Assembly: GCA_016296575.1 (NCBI GenBank)
Contig: JAEDJA010000003.1
Coordinates: 51,363-115,362, forward strand
Length of the DNA: 64,000 nucleotides
Reading direction: 5' to 3'
Source: Treponema sp.
GTDB lineage: Bacteria; Spirochaetota; Spirochaetia; Treponematales; Treponemataceae
Of this stretch, positions 24,384-32,975 are shown piece after piece. The translations under genes and the position numbers were made by a program. The notes under the pieces are model-generated. The model made no database searches. It was not told where the DNA came from and was given only the letters and a program-made list of their open reading frames with translations. Positions within the stretch are counted from its first letter, which is position 1, and every line of letters starts with the position of its first letter.

Positions 24384-25648
24384 GCCTTTGTATTTTTTGT
24401 ATGTTGATGTCAGGCCTTTCTCCATTGTGGGCAGCCTCCATCTCCCTTACAAAAAACCAGATTGAATCACTCATTATTCAACCAGACCCTTCAGAACGGC
24501 TTGTTACAGATCGTGAAATCAAGTTTATCCTGAATATTCCTCTTGTATCCGCAGGCGAAGTTGAAGTGCGAAATCCTGATTTTCCCAACGGAATTAATTT
24601 TAAAAGCTTTAGAAAAACCACCAATTATTCTACCGGCGGTACAAAACTGGAAATCTGGATTACCTTTGAAAATCCTGGCCTCCAGAATCCTGGAAAACTG
24701 GAAACCTTTGTTCAGAATACCCGCTGCTTCATTCCTTTTTCAGATGTAAATATATCGGCAAATCCCAAAGACCTGTTTCCCCAGCTAATTGTTGTTCCAT
24801 CCCAAAAAAGTGCCCCTTATTTCAACCTGGGAGCTCTTGGGGAAATCACCAGTCAGAGCAATAAGGTTCTTCCTGCAGGCACACCGGTTACTTTCAATCT
24901 TTATCTAAAATATGCACAGAGGGCAGTTTCCCTTAACCACAATCTGCCGGAAAACTGTCTTTTTACCCAAGACCGCACCGTTGATTACACAGAGATAAAA
25001 AAGTCCTACGACGAAAACTCCCAGAATCTTATTGATCTTGGCACTTACACCTGGACACCAATTAATGCGGGAACTGGAACAATTCCTGTGTTTACTTCAG
25101 ATGCTTACAATTACTCCAATTACAAAAGCCAGACAACCAGTGTTCTTGTGGAAATGAAGATTGGAAAAGCAAAAGCCGTGGAGAAAAAAGCTTCAGAGTC
25201 TAAGCAGTTTTTCAACGATGGGTTTTATATTGAACAAAGTGATGCTTCTGAATCCACCCATGAAATCACCGAAGAAAAAATTGAACTTTCCTGGAAAAAA
25301 ATCCAGAATCGTAAAAAGCTTTTGAATCTGTTGTTTTTATCTTTGATTTTTATTACAGTTCTTCTTGCAGTATCACTTCTCTGGAAACGCAGATGGAAAC
25401 TGGCTCTAATTTCTCTGGGCTTTACTCTTGTACTTATTCTTTCAAAAGGCATTTTTCTGAACAAGGATCGGCGGGTATTTACTGGAACCGTTCTTTTCTC
25501 AATTCCTGAAGAAAATGCTAAATCTAATGTACCACTGGAAAAAGGAACAGTAGTTCTGGTTGAAGAAGAAACAGGTGACTGGCTTTACGTAAAAAGTAAT
25601 TCCACTGGCGGTTGGGCCAAAAAAGGGGATTTTTATGGACATGAATGA
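24332..25648 (+). CDS. BatD-like exported protein with C-terminal SH3-type domain
   Basis: 438 residues, overlapping the preceding gene by 52 bases. The signal sequence at about residues 12-35 ends near PLWAAS. The large middle region (36-320) is beta-rich and fits the BatD oxygen-tolerance family in position and topology, though identity by motif is weak. Two membrane helices at about 328-348 and 355-375 are followed by a small SH3-like domain at about 383-438 (VPLEKGTVVLVEEETGDWLYV and GGWAKKGDF). That cytoplasmic or periplasmic SH3 end is an addition to the basic BatD plan. The AAGGAG site lies rather far, about 14 bases, from the ATG. Confidence 0.68.
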   Translation: MEKQRINIRHRFVKRLLGLCIFCMLMSGLSPLWAASISLTKNQIESLIIQPDPSERLVTDREIKFILNIPLVSAGEVEVRNPDFPNGINFKSFRKTTNYSTGGTKLEIWITFENPGLQNPGKLETFVQNTRCFIPFSDVNISANPKDLFPQLIVVPSQKSAPYFNLGALGEITSQSNKVLPAGTPVTFNLYLKYAQRAVSLNHNLPENCLFTQDRTVDYTEIKKSYDENSQNLIDLGTYTWTPINAGTGTIPVFTSDAYNYSNYKSQTTSVLVEMKIGKAKAVEKKASESKQFFNDGFYIEQSDASESTHEITEEKIELSWKKIQNRKKLLNLLFLSLIFITVLLAVSLLWKRRWKLALISLGFTLVLILSKGIFLNKDRRVFTGTVLFSIPEENAKSNVPLEKGTVVLVEEETGDWLYVKSNSTGGWAKKGDFYGHE

Positions 25649-26189
25649 TATTCTGAATACCTGGGACAAGATGCAGAAAGACCAGGTAAAAAAACAGAAG
25701 GAAAGCGGACACAACACGGTCAGTCACAAAAAAGCAAACGCCCCTACAAAAGAAGAAAAAGAAATTGCCATGGCAAAAAAGCAGGATTTTTCTAAAGATT
25801 TTGAAAAACGGATTAATCCAACCGAACTGTGGCTTAGAAGATACGGCGTTATCGACAAAGATAAAATGATTGAAGAAACGGAAGAACGCCAGCGCCAGAT
25901 GGACCGCACTTATCTTGCAAACATGACACCTGAAGCCCGCATTGATCTCCACGGACTTCACCAGGACGAAGCACTGTTTCGCCTGGAAAGCTTTGTGGCC
26001 GACTGTAAACGCAAAGGTTTTAAAAAAATACTGATTGTCCACGGAAAGGGAATCCACTCCCACGGAAGTGATCCTGTTCTTGGAGAGCTGGTTCGCAAAT
26101 TTATTGAACACGATAAAAGATTGGGGCAGTCTGGCCATCCTGATAAAAGATATGGCGGAAATGGTGCTACCTGGGTTTATATAAAATAG
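25635..26189 (+). CDS. Smr domain protein
   Basis: 184 residues with a charged helical N-terminal region (1-100) and a C-terminal Smr domain (about 101-184) showing IDLHGLHQDEA, ILIVHGKGIHSHG and VLGELVRKFIEH. Stand-alone Smr proteins are nucleases, including ribosome-rescue endonucleases of the SmrB type that cut mRNA at stalled collided ribosomes. The LDxH motif is retained as DLHG and the second motif as HGKG. It overlaps the bat gene by 14 bases, probably only a transcriptional neighbour. Confidence 0.88.
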   Translation: MDMNDILNTWDKMQKDQVKKQKESGHNTVSHKKANAPTKEEKEIAMAKKQDFSKDFEKRINPTELWLRRYGVIDKDKMIEETEERQRQMDRTYLANMTPEARIDLHGLHQDEALFRLESFVADCKRKGFKKILIVHGKGIHSHGSDPVLGELVRKFIEHDKRLGQSGHPDKRYGGNGATWVYIK

Positions 26190-26197
26190 AGGAAACT

Positions 26198-27823
26198 ATG
26201 TCGGATAACAAAAAAAGCTTAATCAAATCGGGAATCTCACTTTCGGCCATCACCCTTTTGTCCCGCATTATGGGCCTTATTCGTGAAATCACCAAAGCCT
26301 CGTTTTTGGGAACCACCATGTACGCCGATGCATTTACCACCAGCTTCATGTTACCAAATCTTCTGCGCCGTCTTTTTGCAGAAGGAAGCATCTCCGTTGC
26401 GTTCATTCCTACCTTCAAAAAATACCTTGCAAAAGAACAGACTCCTGAAAATCGCAGGGAAACACAGGATTTTCTGGCAGCTACCTTCACTCTGGTAACA
26501 TTTTGTACCACCTGCGTTGTTGTTCTTGGAGTTCTTTTTGCTCCACTCATTACCCTGATCTTCTGCCACAAACCAAATGCTGAAGCAGCTGATTATGCAG
26601 AACAGCTGGTTCTCTGGGCTCTTAAAAAAGATGAAATCACTATTCTTACCCGAATAATGGCACCTTATCTTCTGTTCATTTCAATTGCAGCTTTTTTTCA
26701 GGGCATTTTGAACAGTGAAAAGATTTTTGCACCAAGCGGATTTACACCGGTTCTTCTGAATGGGATTGTTGTCCTTTGTACTTATCTTCTTTCTCCATAT
26801 ACCGCTAATCCAGCCCGTGCCATGTCCATTGGTGTTATTCTGGGAGGATTTGTTCAGGCCGCCTTCCAATGGCCTTTCGTCCACAAAACAGGATGGAAAA
26901 TCGCCTTAACAAGTCTCAAAAAGACCTTTTCAAATCCTGGAACAAAACAGGTGCTTCTTCTTATTGGACCTACAATTGTTGGAATGGCTGCCTATCAACT
27001 AAACAATCTGGTTTCCACTTCCGTTGCCAGCAATATTGGTGATGGATATGCTTCCAGCCTTGAATATTCTCTGCGACTTCAGGAACTGATTCTTGGCATT
27101 TTCGCTGTTTCCATAAGTACAGTAATTCTTCCGGATATGTCGGTAATGGCCAGCAAAAAAGACTGGAAATCTTACAATGAGCTTCTTTCCCAGGCGGTGC
27201 GCATCATTATCATGATTTCCGTTCCTGTAACTGCTTTTTCTCTTTTTGCTGGAAAAGAGTTAATCTGCCTGGTATTTAAAACCAACAGTTTTAATGAACA
27301 GTCTGTTCTTCTCACTTTGGGAGAATTCCGCTACCACATTGCAGGACTCCTTTTTATTGCTTTGAACCGAATTATTTCACCTGCTTTCTATGCACAGGGA
27401 AACACAAAACTGCCAACTCTTGCCGGAATCATCAGCGTATTCTTCAATATTCTTTTTGTATTTATTCTGGTGTGGCCAATGAAAGGAAACGGAATTGCCC
27501 TTGCCCTTTCTCTTGCCAGCGCGGTGAACACACTTTTCCTCCTGATTTTTATGAAGGGAAAAGAAGAATTTGATTTGAAGGCACTTATAAAATCCACAAT
27601 TCCATATACACTTAAACTGATTGTATTTTCGGTAATTGCCGTTATTCCACCAGTTTTCATGATGAATCCTCTTCTTGAAAAATTCGCCGGACATACCCGT
27701 TTTATCAGCTATGGAATTCCTGTTGCACTTTGTGGTATTGTATTCGCCGCAATTGGTGTGATCCTGCTCATAATTACAGGCGACAATAGCATGAAAAAGA
27801 TTGTAAAAAAACTGAAACCATAA
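26198..27823 (+). CDS. murJ: Lipid II flippase MurJ
   Basis: 541-residue, about 14-helix membrane protein of the MATE/MVF superfamily that flips lipid II to the periplasmic side for peptidoglycan synthesis. Family features: SLSAITLLSRIMGLIREI at the N-terminus, LPNLLRRLFAEGSISVAFIPTF, and the charged cavity residues in the first helices. GAGGAAACT precedes the ATG; the gene is 8 bases after the Smr gene. It complements murA at 41969-43252 in the same pathway. Confidence 0.94.
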   Translation: MSDNKKSLIKSGISLSAITLLSRIMGLIREITKASFLGTTMYADAFTTSFMLPNLLRRLFAEGSISVAFIPTFKKYLAKEQTPENRRETQDFLAATFTLVTFCTTCVVVLGVLFAPLITLIFCHKPNAEAADYAEQLVLWALKKDEITILTRIMAPYLLFISIAAFFQGILNSEKIFAPSGFTPVLLNGIVVLCTYLLSPYTANPARAMSIGVILGGFVQAAFQWPFVHKTGWKIALTSLKKTFSNPGTKQVLLLIGPTIVGMAAYQLNNLVSTSVASNIGDGYASSLEYSLRLQELILGIFAVSISTVILPDMSVMASKKDWKSYNELLSQAVRIIIMISVPVTAFSLFAGKELICLVFKTNSFNEQSVLLTLGEFRYHIAGLLFIALNRIISPAFYAQGNTKLPTLAGIISVFFNILFVFILVWPMKGNGIALALSLASAVNTLFLLIFMKGKEEFDLKALIKSTIPYTLKLIVFSVIAVIPPVFMMNPLLEKFAGHTRFISYGIPVALCGIVFAAIGVILLIITGDNSMKKIVKKLKP

Positions 27824-27843
27824 TTCACCTGACTGGAGAAAAA

Positions 27844-28971
27844 ATGACTTTAAAAGAATGCATAAATAACCGCATAACAAAACTTCAAACATGGCTTATC
27901 AATAATGAATTTGGAGCTGCCGTTTTTGTTGATTCAGAAGAACACCGGGATCCAAGCGTTACTTATCTTGCCAATTGTTCTGGCGACTGTGTTCTAATTG
28001 TTCCAGACTTTGGATCTGCAATGCTTATTCCATGGGACGAAATTCTTGCCAAGAAAAATGCTGTAGCTGGAAAAATCGTGCCATTTACAAAATACAAGAA
28101 CAATGCTGTTCAGGCTGTAAAAGGTGCCTTAAAAGCACAGAAAAAATACATAGAATTTAACCGGATCTGTCTTCCAAATTATTTTACTTACCACGAATTT
28201 TTGGATTATGTAGAAGAGCTGGAAAACTGGGAGGTTGTTTGTGAAAAAGAAGGTGCTGTTTATTTCCTTGAAGAATGCCGCATGGAAAAAGATGAGTACG
28301 AGCTGGAATGCATAAAAAAAGCTTGTGCCGCAGGTGATGAAATAATTGACGAAATTGAAGAACGGGTTCGGGATGGACGAATTTCCACCGAAACCGACGT
28401 TGCTCTTTATATTGAAAAAGCCCTTCGTGAAAAAGGCTGTCAGCGTACTGGTTTTGATACTCTTGCCGCTGGGCCGGAACGTTCCTTCGCAATTCACGCC
28501 TTCCCAGGCTACACAAATGCTCCGTGGCCGGCCCAGGGACTTTCAATCCTGGATTTTGGCGTAGTCTACCAGGGGTACACCAGCGACACCACTCTTACAA
28601 TAGCAAAAGGTCCTCTTACTCCAGAACAGGAGGAACAGCTTTCACTGGTGGAAACTGCCTACAACGAATGTCTAAAACTGTACCGCCCTGGTGAACTGAT
28701 TAAAAACGCCTGTGCAAAAGCAGACTCCATTTTTGCCAAAGCCGGTCGTAAGATGCCACACACCTTGGGTCATGCCATTGGCCTTGAAATCCACGAAAAG
28801 CCTCGTGTTTCTACCCGGGACGAGGAAATCACCTTCCGCGCCGGCATGGTACTTACATTGGAACCAGGCCTTTACGACGAAACAATCGGTGGAACAAGAT
28901 GGGAAAACGACGTTCTTATTACCGACGGTGACCCAGTGGTTCTTACCCACTCCCGCATCATCAGACTGTAA
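27844..28971 (+). CDS. M24 family Xaa-Pro aminopeptidase-like protein
   Basis: 375-residue cytoplasmic metallopeptidase of the creatinase/prolidase fold. An N-terminal creatinase-like domain (1-140) precedes the pita-bread catalytic domain. All five metal ligands can be placed: Asp in ILDFGVVY, Asp in YTSDTT, His in LGHAIGLEIHE, Glu in LEPGLY and Glu in RWENDVLI. The family removes N-terminal residues before proline; the exact substrate is not readable. GGAG precedes the ATG. The gene follows murJ by 20 bases. Confidence 0.88.
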   Translation: MTLKECINNRITKLQTWLINNEFGAAVFVDSEEHRDPSVTYLANCSGDCVLIVPDFGSAMLIPWDEILAKKNAVAGKIVPFTKYKNNAVQAVKGALKAQKKYIEFNRICLPNYFTYHEFLDYVEELENWEVVCEKEGAVYFLEECRMEKDEYELECIKKACAAGDEIIDEIEERVRDGRISTETDVALYIEKALREKGCQRTGFDTLAAGPERSFAIHAFPGYTNAPWPAQGLSILDFGVVYQGYTSDTTLTIAKGPLTPEQEEQLSLVETAYNECLKLYRPGELIKNACAKADSIFAKAGRKMPHTLGHAIGLEIHEKPRVSTRDEEITFRAGMVLTLEPGLYDETIGGTRWENDVLITDGDPVVLTHSRIIRL

Positions 28972-28980
28972 AAAAAGCAA

Positions 28981-29016
28981 AGCAGGATTTTCAGTTCACC
29001 CTGTTAAGATCCTGCT
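28981..29016. other. Imperfectly placed stem-loop between M24 gene and FHA gene
   Basis: AGCAGGAT (28981-28988) and ATCCTGCT (29009-29016) form a perfect 8-bp stem with a 20-base loop, with no T run after it. It may end or stabilise the moxR-to-M24 transcript just before the FHA promoter. Confidence 0.4.
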
Positions 29017-29024
29017 GTTCTCCC

Positions 29025-29059
29025 TTGAAAAAGGGCGAATCTGGACTTATACTTAAAAT
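29025..29059 (+). promoter_or_regulatory. Promoter of the FHA-phosphatase-kinase operon, leaderless geometry
   Basis: TTGAAA (29025-29030), exactly 17 bases, TATACT (29048-29053), then 6 bases to the ATG at 29060. No Shine-Dalgarno. Transcription should begin at or within a base or two of the ATG. Confidence 0.72.
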
Positions 29060-29401
29060 ATGGACAACACAATTGTTACAGACAGCCCGGTTGGAAAACA
29101 TCTGGGTACATTAGGTGAATCAAAACCTTCCTCATATCTGGTGTTCAACAAGAAAAAAATTGAACTAGTGGCTAAAATCACAATAGGCCGTGACAGCGAA
29201 AACGACATTGTGGTGGACAATAAACTGGCCAGTCGCCATCATGCAGTTATTCAGAAAATCAAAGACGCTTATTTTTTGAAAGATGAAAACAGCACTAACG
29301 GCACCTTTGTAAATTCAGTTAAAATTCCCAAAGATAAATACATTAAGCTCAAATCTGGTGATGTGATTACCATTGGAAACATGAGTCTTGTAATGTACTA
29401 G
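29060..29401 (+). CDS. FHA domain protein
   Basis: 113 residues consisting almost entirely of one forkhead-associated domain, a phosphothreonine-binding module. The conserved residues are present: GRDSENDIVV (Gly-Arg), SRHHA (Ser and His) and NSTNGTFVN (Asn-Gly). It begins a three-gene set with a phosphoesterase and a Ser/Thr kinase, so it is probably a substrate reader or adaptor for that kinase. There is no membrane segment. Confidence 0.92.
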   Translation: MDNTIVTDSPVGKHLGTLGESKPSSYLVFNKKKIELVAKITIGRDSENDIVVDNKLASRHHAVIQKIKDAYFLKDENSTNGTFVNSVKIPKDKYIKLKSGDVITIGNMSLVMY

Positions 29402-29408
29402 GACTATC

Positions 29409-30431
29409 TTGAAAAAAAACACTTATCTGAATAAAGCTTCTCTTCCGGGTTCCAAAGATCTGGAAAAACTAGCAAAAAAAGCACTTTTCTTTTCACGACA
29501 TGAGAGTTTGTGGCGTCCCCTTACCGAGGTCCAGACTCCCGGTACTCTTATTGATTTTATAAATCCAGGCCAAAATGATGCACTTTTTGATGTGATTGTA
29601 ATTCCCGATCTTCACGGCCGCACTTCTTTTTTAAAAAATCTTCTGGATTTTAAAATTCCTGAAGGTGATGGAAAAGATCTTTCGATTGAAGAAGCACTTT
29701 CCAAAAACAAGATTCATCTGGTTTTCCTTGGTGATGCACTTCACACGGAAGTTTCCACAAAAGACCGCTGGTTTCTGGCAAAAGAACTTTTTGAGCAAGG
29801 TGATTATGCTTCCGAGCCAATGAAACAGGAAATGGCAGAAGGACTTTCTGTCTACATAACCCTGCTGGATCTTCTTTGTAAATATCCAAACAATTTTTTC
29901 TTTCTCCGCGGAAATCACGAAAACATCAAAAATAAAAATGATGACGGCATGTTTTCCTTCAAAAAATACGCTTATGAAGGCGAAATGACCAGTCTTTTTA
30001 TGGAGCACCAATACGGCCAGCACATCAGAGATCTTCTTGAAAATTTTGAAGATGCACTGCCTCTGGTTTACGCTGGAAATCGTTGTGTTATTTCCCACGC
30101 TGAACCTTATGCACCTTTTGACCGGGACAGCATGATTCACGGACATTTTCTGGCACAAGTTATGAACGGCCTTACCTGGACAAACAATGATGTTGCCGCG
30201 GAAAATGCAGTTGAACTTTCAATGGCAGCTCTTCTTGGACATAACAACGCTGTCTGGATTTCTGGACACAGACCTGTATGCGACGGTTACCATTTCCAGC
30301 GCAACGGACTTTTTTTGCAGATTCACGATCCCCGCTCAACAAAAGTGCTTTTTGTAAGCAAGGACCGCAGTATCAATATCGAAACTGATTTTTGGGAAGT
30401 TACTCCACCAACAGAACGAATGTTTTCATAG
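29409..30431 (+). CDS. Calcineurin-like / PPP-type metallophosphoesterase
   Basis: 340 residues from a TTG start 7 bases after the FHA stop. Metal-binding motifs appear in order: PDLHGR (about 57-62), FLGDALH, LRGNHEN (about 160), SHAEPY and SGHRP. This is the PPP-type arrangement GDxHG/GDxxDR/GNHE with the first two motifs altered (PDLHG for GDxHG, GDALHTE for GDxVDRG). Lying between an FHA protein and a Ser/Thr kinase, it may be the kinase's opposing protein phosphatase; a nucleotide or diadenosine polyphosphate hydrolase is the alternative. The start codon is uncertain. Confidence 0.78.
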   Translation: MKKNTYLNKASLPGSKDLEKLAKKALFFSRHESLWRPLTEVQTPGTLIDFINPGQNDALFDVIVIPDLHGRTSFLKNLLDFKIPEGDGKDLSIEEALSKNKIHLVFLGDALHTEVSTKDRWFLAKELFEQGDYASEPMKQEMAEGLSVYITLLDLLCKYPNNFFFLRGNHENIKNKNDDGMFSFKKYAYEGEMTSLFMEHQYGQHIRDLLENFEDALPLVYAGNRCVISHAEPYAPFDRDSMIHGHFLAQVMNGLTWTNNDVAAENAVELSMAALLGHNNAVWISGHRPVCDGYHFQRNGLFLQIHDPRSTKVLFVSKDRSINIETDFWEVTPPTERMFS

Positions 30432-30453
30432 ACATGAGGAGGTAAAATAGATT

Positions 30454-32070
30454 ATGGCAAACGATTTTCCATCAGAGATTGGTAAGTACAAGGTTTCAGG
30501 CATTATTGCAAAAGGCGGCATGGGCGTAATTTACAAGGCCTTCCATCCGTCACTTAAACGCTATGTTGTAATCAAAAAGATGACTTCCCGCCGTAGCTCC
30601 AGCGCTGAACGTTTCAAAAGGGAAGCACAGATTCTCCTGGATCTGCAGAGTCCCTACATTGTTCATCTTTTTGACTATTTTACCGAAGGTTCCTTCCGCT
30701 ACATGGTTGAAGAGCTGGTAGACGGACAGGCCCTGGATAATCTTATAAAAAAACAGACTGTTCTTCCTGTTCCTATAGCCATGCTTATTCTTCAGGACGC
30801 CTGTTTTGCCCTTAAATACGCCCATTCCAAAGATATAGTTCACCGTGACATTAAACCCGGTAATATTCTTATTTCAAAACGCGGTGAAGTAAAGCTTGCT
30901 GATTTTGGAATAGCCAGTGATGAAAAAATTGAAGGTGATAAAACTGAAGCCGGACTTGCCCTGGGAACACCAGCCTACATGCCTCCAGAACAGTTTGCCG
31001 ATTCTTCTTCCGTGGACAATCGTGCCGACATTTACGCACTTGGCATCATGCTTTACGAAATGCTCTGCGGATCAAAACCTTACCCCGGTGAATTCTCCAT
31101 TGAAAATCTGAACACCATTCGCAAGGGACGATATATTCATCCGCGGAAGATAGACAAATCAATTCCAAAATCTGTGGAAAAACTGATTGCCAAAATGATC
31201 AAACCAAAGGCAAAAAGTCGTTTCCAAAGTGTAGATCCAATTATCAAGCGCATCAAAAAGTACCTTAAGCATTACGATACACATGCACTCCGGGTTCTAC
31301 TTGCAAAATCAGTGCTTACCGATAAAACTTTTGAATTTTCACCTGTTGCAGAAAAAGACAGGAAGCTTCGCATTGCACGGCGGATTATTTTTGGCACTTT
31401 AGCCTCTGCTGCACTCCTTTGTGTACTGTGGGTCGACGGATTTTTCCACCGCACTGTTCTTAAAAAAATCTATCATCCTGTAAATGTAGAAATGACACTT
31501 CCATCTTCTTTACTAGGTGACTTTGACCTTCCTGTAAAAGCCTTCTTCTTTGAAAATGACGGTGATAAAATTCCTGAAATTGGCGGAGGAAGAGTTCTCC
31601 ACGTTAAGGGCAGTACCCTCCGTGAAAAACTGAGTCTTGTTCCAGTAACCGAAATTGGACGAAGCTTTGAAAAAAACACTGTCTATAATATGCGGGAATT
31701 ATATTTGAAAGACGGAAATTACCGCGTAAAAATTGTTTGCGGACCTTACGTTCAATGGGAAAGCTTTACTGTTGATGGAAATGGTGTTTCCATGAGCACT
31801 GCCTTCTCCAAAACCAGCCGCATTCTTTCCTTCCGCCCAAGAGCCTTTGCCAAAAGTGATGGAAAAGAAATTACCGCTGAATGCACTTTTGAAATCTTCC
31901 AGAACAACAACTGGAAGCCTTTAGATCAGGTAAATCCTGAACAAATAAAAAGCGGCACCGTCTGGAAAATCAGAGCAAGCGCCGCTGGTTATAAAAGCGA
32001 AATCTTTTCCCTTCTCATTGACTGGTATCAGGATGACATCGCCGTTAATTTTGAACTGGAATCAGATTAG
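30454..32070 (+). CDS. Transmembrane Hanks-type Ser/Thr protein kinase
   Basis: 538 residues. The kinase domain (about 10-270) is complete: glycine loop AKGGMGVIYKA (19-29), Lys41, HRDIKPGN (130-137), DFG (150-152) and the activation-segment end TPAYMPPEQ. One membrane helix lies at about 310-327. The C-terminal ~200 residues should be periplasmic and are beta-rich with no PASTA repeats, so the ligand is probably not peptidoglycan stem peptide of the PASTA type. GAGGAGG lies 12 bases upstream of the ATG. It is the last gene of the FHA-phosphoesterase-kinase operon and converges with the PSP1 gene, overlapping by 4 bases. Confidence 0.92.
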   Translation: MANDFPSEIGKYKVSGIIAKGGMGVIYKAFHPSLKRYVVIKKMTSRRSSSAERFKREAQILLDLQSPYIVHLFDYFTEGSFRYMVEELVDGQALDNLIKKQTVLPVPIAMLILQDACFALKYAHSKDIVHRDIKPGNILISKRGEVKLADFGIASDEKIEGDKTEAGLALGTPAYMPPEQFADSSSVDNRADIYALGIMLYEMLCGSKPYPGEFSIENLNTIRKGRYIHPRKIDKSIPKSVEKLIAKMIKPKAKSRFQSVDPIIKRIKKYLKHYDTHALRVLLAKSVLTDKTFEFSPVAEKDRKLRIARRIIFGTLASAALLCVLWVDGFFHRTVLKKIYHPVNVEMTLPSSLLGDFDLPVKAFFFENDGDKIPEIGGGRVLHVKGSTLREKLSLVPVTEIGRSFEKNTVYNMRELYLKDGNYRVKIVCGPYVQWESFTVDGNGVSMSTAFSKTSRILSFRPRAFAKSDGKEITAECTFEIFQNNNWKPLDQVNPEQIKSGTVWKIRASAAGYKSEIFSLLIDWYQDDIAVNFELESD

Positions 32071-32972
32071 TTGATTACCCATCTGCCGTTTTCTTTTACA
32101 AAACGTTTTGCGTTTACTTCAAGAAGGCGGCCGTCTTCACCAAGCATTTTAATCATGCTTGTAACAGGATTGATTTCCGTAATGCGGAAGTTTGTTCCGT
32201 CGTAATGGATATGCAGTCCTTCATTTGGAAGACAACGTCGGGCCTCATTGTACCAGTCGTATTCGTTGGCAAGGCAGCATAAAAGTCTTCCGCACTGTCC
32301 CGAAATTTTCATGGAATTCAAAGAAAGATTCTGCTCTTTTGCCATTTTGATGGAAACCGAACGCAATTTATCGGAAATTGAGTTACAGCACAAAGGACGA
32401 CCACAAACACCCAAACCGCCGGTAATACGGGCTTCATCGCGAACACCAATCTGGCGCAATTCAATTCTCATTTTGAAAACAGAAACCAGGTCTTTTACAA
32501 GCTCTCGGAAATCTACACGGTTGTCAGAAGTAAAGAAGAACAAAGCTTTTGAATCATCAAAAAGGAAGTGAGTCTGAATCAGTTTCATGTCCAGCTTGTG
32601 ATTTTCAACTTTTTCGCGGAAAATTGGGAAAGCATCCCTTTCTTTCTGTTTAAGACTTTCCATTTTTTCTATATCTTCACTGGTGGCCTTGCGTTCTACC
32701 TGAACAACATCGCTGCTCTTAACAATAGGCTTCTGGGCGATTCCAAGCACTTTGGCAAGATCCTTTCCGTAGCGGGTTGGTACTACAGCATAATCACCGG
32801 CTTCAAGCTTTGGTCCCTGAATTTTGGCATAAATACTTTCGTTGGAATATTCCAGCTTCAGATGGTAAAGAGGCTTGTCGGAAACAAAATCCCCTGTTTC
32901 CTGAACTTCATCCTCCAGATTTGAAAGAGAATCGTTTTCATCTGCAATGTCGTTTTCAAAAATATCGCTCAT
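32067..32972 (-). CDS. PSP1 domain protein, RicT/YaaT-like
   Basis: 301 residues. The PSP1 core (about 150-250) has the cysteine pattern GGLGVCGRPLCC and GQCGRLLCC, which in Bacillus RicT helps hold Fe-S clusters in the RicAFT complex that promotes mRNA processing. Only the RicT-like subunit is seen here, so whether the complex exists in this organism is unknown. The N-terminal ~30 residues are acidic. It starts 3 bases after the IMP cyclohydrolase stop with no ribosome site, implying coupling. Its 3' end overlaps the convergent kinase gene by 4 bases. Confidence 0.88.
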   Translation of the reverse strand: MSDIFENDIADENDSLSNLEDEVQETGDFVSDKPLYHLKLEYSNESIYAKIQGPKLEAGDYAVVPTRYGKDLAKVLGIAQKPIVKSSDVVQVERKATSEDIEKMESLKQKERDAFPIFREKVENHKLDMKLIQTHFLFDDSKALFFFTSDNRVDFRELVKDLVSVFKMRIELRQIGVRDEARITGGLGVCGRPLCCNSISDKLRSVSIKMAKEQNLSLNSMKISGQCGRLLCCLANEYDWYNEARRCLPNEGLHIHYDGTNFRITEINPVTSMIKMLGEDGRLLEVNAKRFVKENGRWVIN

Positions 32973-32975
32973 AGT

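Noticed and set aside
29409..30431. The phosphoesterase as a bis(5'-nucleosyl)-tetraphosphatase ApaH
   Set aside because: First motifs are PDLHG and GDALH, not the GDIHG/GDLVDRG of ApaH, and the gene lies in a kinase/FHA set; kept only as a general PPP-like call.
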